Positions 32,301 through 35,388 of a stretch of DNA of 35,388 nt are shown here, piece after piece (position 1 is the first letter of the stretch; each line of letters opens with the position of its first letter). The position numbers and the translations under genes are program-made. The DNA is from Dinochytrium kinnereticum (Eukaryota > Chytridiomycota > Chytridiomycetes > Chytridiales > Chytridiaceae), in assembly GCA_027604005.1 (NCBI GenBank), contig JADGJT010000200.1, forward strand, positions 5,885 through 41,272, given 5' to 3'. Below the pieces are notes generated by a model. That model saw only the letters and a list, made by a program, of their open reading frames with translations, had not been told where the DNA came from and did no database searches.

Positions 32301-34135
32301 TTTTATGGCTGTTTGGGCAGCTTTATTTTTGGAATTTTGGAAGAGGCAGGAGGCTACACTTAATACTGTTTGGGATGTGTTGGATGTTGAGATGGTGGAG
32401 ACAAGAAGGCCTGAATGGTATGGGACGCATTTGAGGAGAAGTCCAGGTTTGACTTTGTCTTTTTTTCCCGATATGATTTTTTCCCCATTTGGATTGCTTT
32501 AGCTTCCTTATACTCTCTTTATTTTTGTTGTTGCGTAGTTACGGGCAAGATCGAGTTGCACTTTCCGAAGCATATAGAAATCGTTATCCGAATCTTGACA
32601 ACAGGAATATTATTTTTTGCAGTGAGAAAGCTTCTCCTAACCCTACCCTGTTATATTCCTTTAGTTAATAGCATGTGATGAGCTGAATAGTCTCTCTTTC
32701 CCTAGATCCTTCTTATGGTTGCGTTTGAGGTCATTGTTATTCTCACACATGCTGCTGCTTTAAATTTAAGGTCGACACTTGTCTCATCAACAAATGTTGC
32801 ATCGCTTGTGGCGGGTGTTTTGACTTTGTTTAACATTATCTTTTTGACCCCTGTAAGTAGATCCTATTTTATTTTGGCTTTTTTTGGAAAAAAATAAGAC
32901 GAAAAAATGCTTACCATTCTTCTTTTATAAATGAAGATTTATCTGAAGCTTTCTTATATGCTTAATGGGTGGGAGAATCATCGGACTTTAGAGAAGTTTG
33001 ACAGTAAGTCATTTCGAATTTGCAGAATACCCTTTTCTTTTCAACATGGCATCTAACTCTCTATTTTACTTTAGATGCATTGATTTTTAAAAGCTTCGTA
33101 GTAAGCTTTGTGAACAACTACTCTACCCTGACCTATGTCGGCATAATCAAGGTCTTTGTGGGTCGTAACCTACCTGGCGGGCTTAGAGCTGATACGTGTG
33201 ACCCCCTCCTTGATGACCCCACGAACCCTTATGCATCATGCATGTCGCAGTTAATGTTGAACATGCTCGTTATCTTCGTGGGGCTCCAGTTTTTCAATCA
33301 AATTCGCCTTGTCGCCGTACCTTTGATCCGACAGACATTCAGAAGATACCTCCGGGCCTCGCAGAAAGCTGATACGGAGTATGCACGGCATGCCCATCAC
33401 CGGAACCGGGGCAGGAGAGGTCCGGGCTCCACCACCGCAACACTGATGCCCTTACCGCAGTATGTCCAGGATGACCTATTGGATACTTGGCATCAGCGGG
33501 AAGAGTTTACGGCGAAGATGGTTCAATTTGGATTCATAGCGCTCTTTTCGTGTGGTTTTCCATTGGCCCCGTTCTTTGCTCTTGTTAACAACGCCATTGA
33601 GATCAGATTCGGGGCTTTTAGGCTTGTTGCTGAGTCTCGCAGACCTTTTATTCGCCGCGCTCAGGGGGTTGGCGCTTGGATAGTTATCGCAAACATGATC
33701 GCGAGGATGGGCGTCCTGTTCAATGCGATGACGATTGCATTTTCTAGCCGATATTTCAACCGGGCCTATCTGGGTTCTTTGCAAGCTGAGTACCATTTAG
33801 CAGCCAAAGTTATCTTCGTGCTTGTTTTTGAGAATGCAGTCTTTCTCATTGTCGTGAGTGTTTTTTCTTATCATTCTCTCCTATTTCGTTCTTCTGCTGT
33901 CTGTTTCTCAGGATAGGATTCTTGTGCGATTTTTTTCTTTGCTTTTCTCATCATAACGGCCAATTTTATTTTTTTTTCGTTTTAGTTTGCCATCGACTGG
34001 CTTGTTCCTGATGTTCCGGGAAAAGTGAAACACGCCATTGAGCGGCAAAAATACCTTGCGCGAGTCGAGAGTGGGGCTGAGATTGAGGATGAAGATGAAG
34101 TTAGCGAGGCGGATCTTGGAATTAAGGTGGAATAA
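29365..34135 (+). CDS. Anoctamin/TMEM16 family membrane protein
   Basis: Exons: 29365-about 30297, about 30353-30931, 31030-31710, 31783-32446, 32539-32621, 32706-32852, 32937-33003, 33075-33853, 33986-34135; about 1,360 aa. The first junction is unresolved: 30298-30352 removed keeps frame (GTTGAC donor, AAG acceptor), but 30276-30357 also does. All others join exactly. The first about 840 residues are mostly Ser/Pro/His-rich and disordered. The anoctamin core follows: GINHLLLEKVYTDFYAVHDG, LRQIRDYFGERIAYYFTWLG, FFMAVWAALFLEFWKRQEA, RPEWYG, TGKIELHFPK, WENHRTLEKFDNALIFKSF, FPLAPFFALVNNAIEIRFG and a last helix ending IVFAIDWLVPDVPGKVKHAI. Family members are lipid scramblases, anion channels, or (Ist2, ANO8/10-like) ER-plasma-membrane tethers. 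Only N, E and E of the six classical Ca2+ ligands are retained (see findings), so Ca2+-gated activity is doubtful. The tail is acidic. Confidence 0.9.
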
Positions 34136-35388
34136 CACTGGCTATGTACCTATTGTTGTGATATTATTTGATCGCCTAGTACTATTTGTTGTCGGTTCTA
34201 TTTTCGGATTTGATGCTACATTGGTATACGCTGACGCTTTCAGTTCGGACTATTTATGCTTTTCGTCCTTTTCCTTCCATATCTTTTCTGTTTCGTTCAC
34301 AGCCTTTCCTTTAATTTGGCCGTTTGTTTGCTTTTATTTTCAATGTGCCTCAAGCAGGCATTATGGATTAGGCCTTTTGAAATAAAGTGTAGAATATCTC
34401 CCTCCTACCACTGTAACTGACTTTTGGCGCTATTAAGCCCTCAGTGCAGTCCTTTCAATAAAGATGACCTCTGTGTGAGACTATTGAGAACCTCACCGAG
34501 AGGCACAAGTGCGTAAGCTGTCTTTGTGTTGATAAAAGGATGTCTTGGATAACATCTCAGTTCTCGCCCCCTTTTCATTCTTTTCCCTCGCACGCGTTTT
34601 CATAGTTTTTCCCGTCCGCAACATATGAGGGTTCTTATTGAAGAAAAGGTTGACATCTGGGCTTACCTCGCACGTAATCTCTGCGATGCCGTAGGACGTC
34701 CAAGAACCCCATATATCCCCCCCATTTACATTTGTGTGAAAAAGAGAGTTGGCAAAAGTTGAATAGATTTATGTAGACCCAAATCCTTGATTTAGTCCCT
34801 TTGCACTGATGAGGCCAGCCTCTGGCTGTGCTGACCCCTTTACCCTTATAATTGTTTATTGTGTTTGAGTGTATTCGGAGTGCGCCCAGGTTCGGACGCC
34901 ACTGGGGGAGATCTCGCTGAACCCTAACGTAATAAGTGGGTATGAGCCATGGTATCGCCTCTCTGGCATGATTCCCACGAATGTTCAGGTGATGTAACAA
35001 CCTTTGTTCATTCTGGTATGCGATGACATGCCTCTGATGATGCCTATGAGCGGGAGTGCGGCGCTTGTAGGGCCCACTGAGGATGAGATCAGTTTGGATA
35101 TGGTTAAAACGGCTTGCTGGTGAATATGGGGCCTGGTAGACTCCCTCCTTGTAGATCACGTCTACTAAGGTACGTTTGACCTCCGTTCTTAGCTTTTACC
35201 TTTCCCCTTTCCTTTTCACTCCATATAGAAACAAGCAAAAACACCGAACCAAACAGCACCAACTGTGGTGTCCCACCACGTTACTGACCCACTTTCCTTG
35301 CGATATTGGTGTTTGTGAAGTTCTCTCTTTGGCCCTCCATGACTCAGCCTTGACCGTCATGGAAGAGAACCACATTTGCCACGCCGTC
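34136..35388. other. Right-hand region without a defensible gene
   Basis: Poly(A) signals occur in the first 330 bp. A 174-codon minus-strand frame (35159-34635, non-ATG) and shorter plus-strand frames (for example a 45-codon ATG frame from 34625) overlap each other, and neither shows a domain. Composition from about 34600 to 35160 is more gene-like than the T-rich or A-rich gaps elsewhere, so a fragment of a gene continuing past the window edge or a decayed insertion is possible. No tRNA or rRNA seen. Confidence 0.5.
34381..34386 (+). terminator. Poly(A) signal downstream of the anoctamin gene
   Basis: AATAAA about 245 bp after the anoctamin stop codon; a second AATAAA lies at 34457-34462. 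Confidence 0.55.

Noticed and set aside
34885..34915. Sequence resembling a tRNA 3' end or retroviral primer-binding site (CCCAGGTTCGGACGCCA)
   Set aside because: It does not fold into a T-arm plus acceptor stem; only a CCCAG/CTGGG hairpin with a long loop forms, and no LTR end lies next to it.
34635..35159. 174-codon minus-strand frame as a gene
   Set aside because: Non-ATG start, no recognisable motif, and the opposite strand gives similarly plausible fragments. Kept only as a finding.
1..35388. CRISPR arrays, bacterial defence or toxin systems, viral genes
   Set aside because: No regularly spaced direct repeats with unique spacers, no bacterial-type gene clusters and no viral hallmark proteins; the gene set is ordinary eukaryotic.

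Overview
The window is fungal nuclear DNA. It shows split genes with short GT-AG introns, a Zn(II)2Cys6 transcription factor with a fungal-specific regulatory domain (a fungal hallmark), a Pmp3 proteolipid, a Dus2/Smm1-type dihydrouridine synthase, Urm1 and an anoctamin. The lineage cannot be fixed by eye. High intron density, long homopeptide and microsatellite tracts and an animal-like TATDN3 protein fit a chytrid or other early-diverging fungus at least as well as an ascomycete, but that is a guess. I see no bacterial operon, CRISPR array, rRNA or tRNA.

Layout. 1-1925: low-complexity intergenic DNA holding one LTR-like island (653-970). 1926-6070 (-): seven-exon Zn2Cys6 regulator. 6188-7078 (+): intronless TATDN3-like TatD hydrolase, divergent from the regulator across 117 bp. 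7238-7712 (+): Pmp3 proteolipid, three exons. 7993-9582 (+): SRAP/HMCES DNA-crosslink protein with a PCNA-binding-like C terminus, four exons. 9583-10733: microsatellite-rich leader. 10734-13460 (+): Gln/His/Ala-rich protein with two C2H2-like zinc fingers. 13461-17389: 3.9 kb without a credible gene, carrying a purine-rich minisatellite. 17390-20200 (-): nine-exon protein that I tentatively relate to the CANIN (SLF2/Nse6-like) family. 20288-20755 (+): small orphan gene, divergent from it. 20955-23183 (-): nine-exon tRNA-dihydrouridine(20) synthase. 23323-23862 (+): complete URM1, divergent from the synthase. 24251-26246 (-): secreted 5'-nucleotidase-like metallophosphoesterase. 26947-28936 (-): unrecognised protein with a very acidic N-terminal exon. 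29365-34135 (+): anoctamin/TMEM16 protein with a long N-terminal extension. 34136-35388: no gene I can defend.

The genes do not form one pathway, but several pairs are suggestive. The DUS2-URM1 head-to-head pair joins two tRNA-modification functions. SRAP and the CANIN candidate both point to genome maintenance but are not adjacent. Exon joins were worked out by hand by requiring frame continuity and family motifs. Every multi-exon model except the anoctamin closes exactly in frame; the anoctamin has one unresolved junction (30276-30358).

The observations most worth a second look are the anoctamin that has lost three of the six classical Ca2+ ligands, the possible CANIN homologue, the recurring GTTGGT/GTGGGT donors and AAG acceptors, and the DUS2-URM1 shared promoter.
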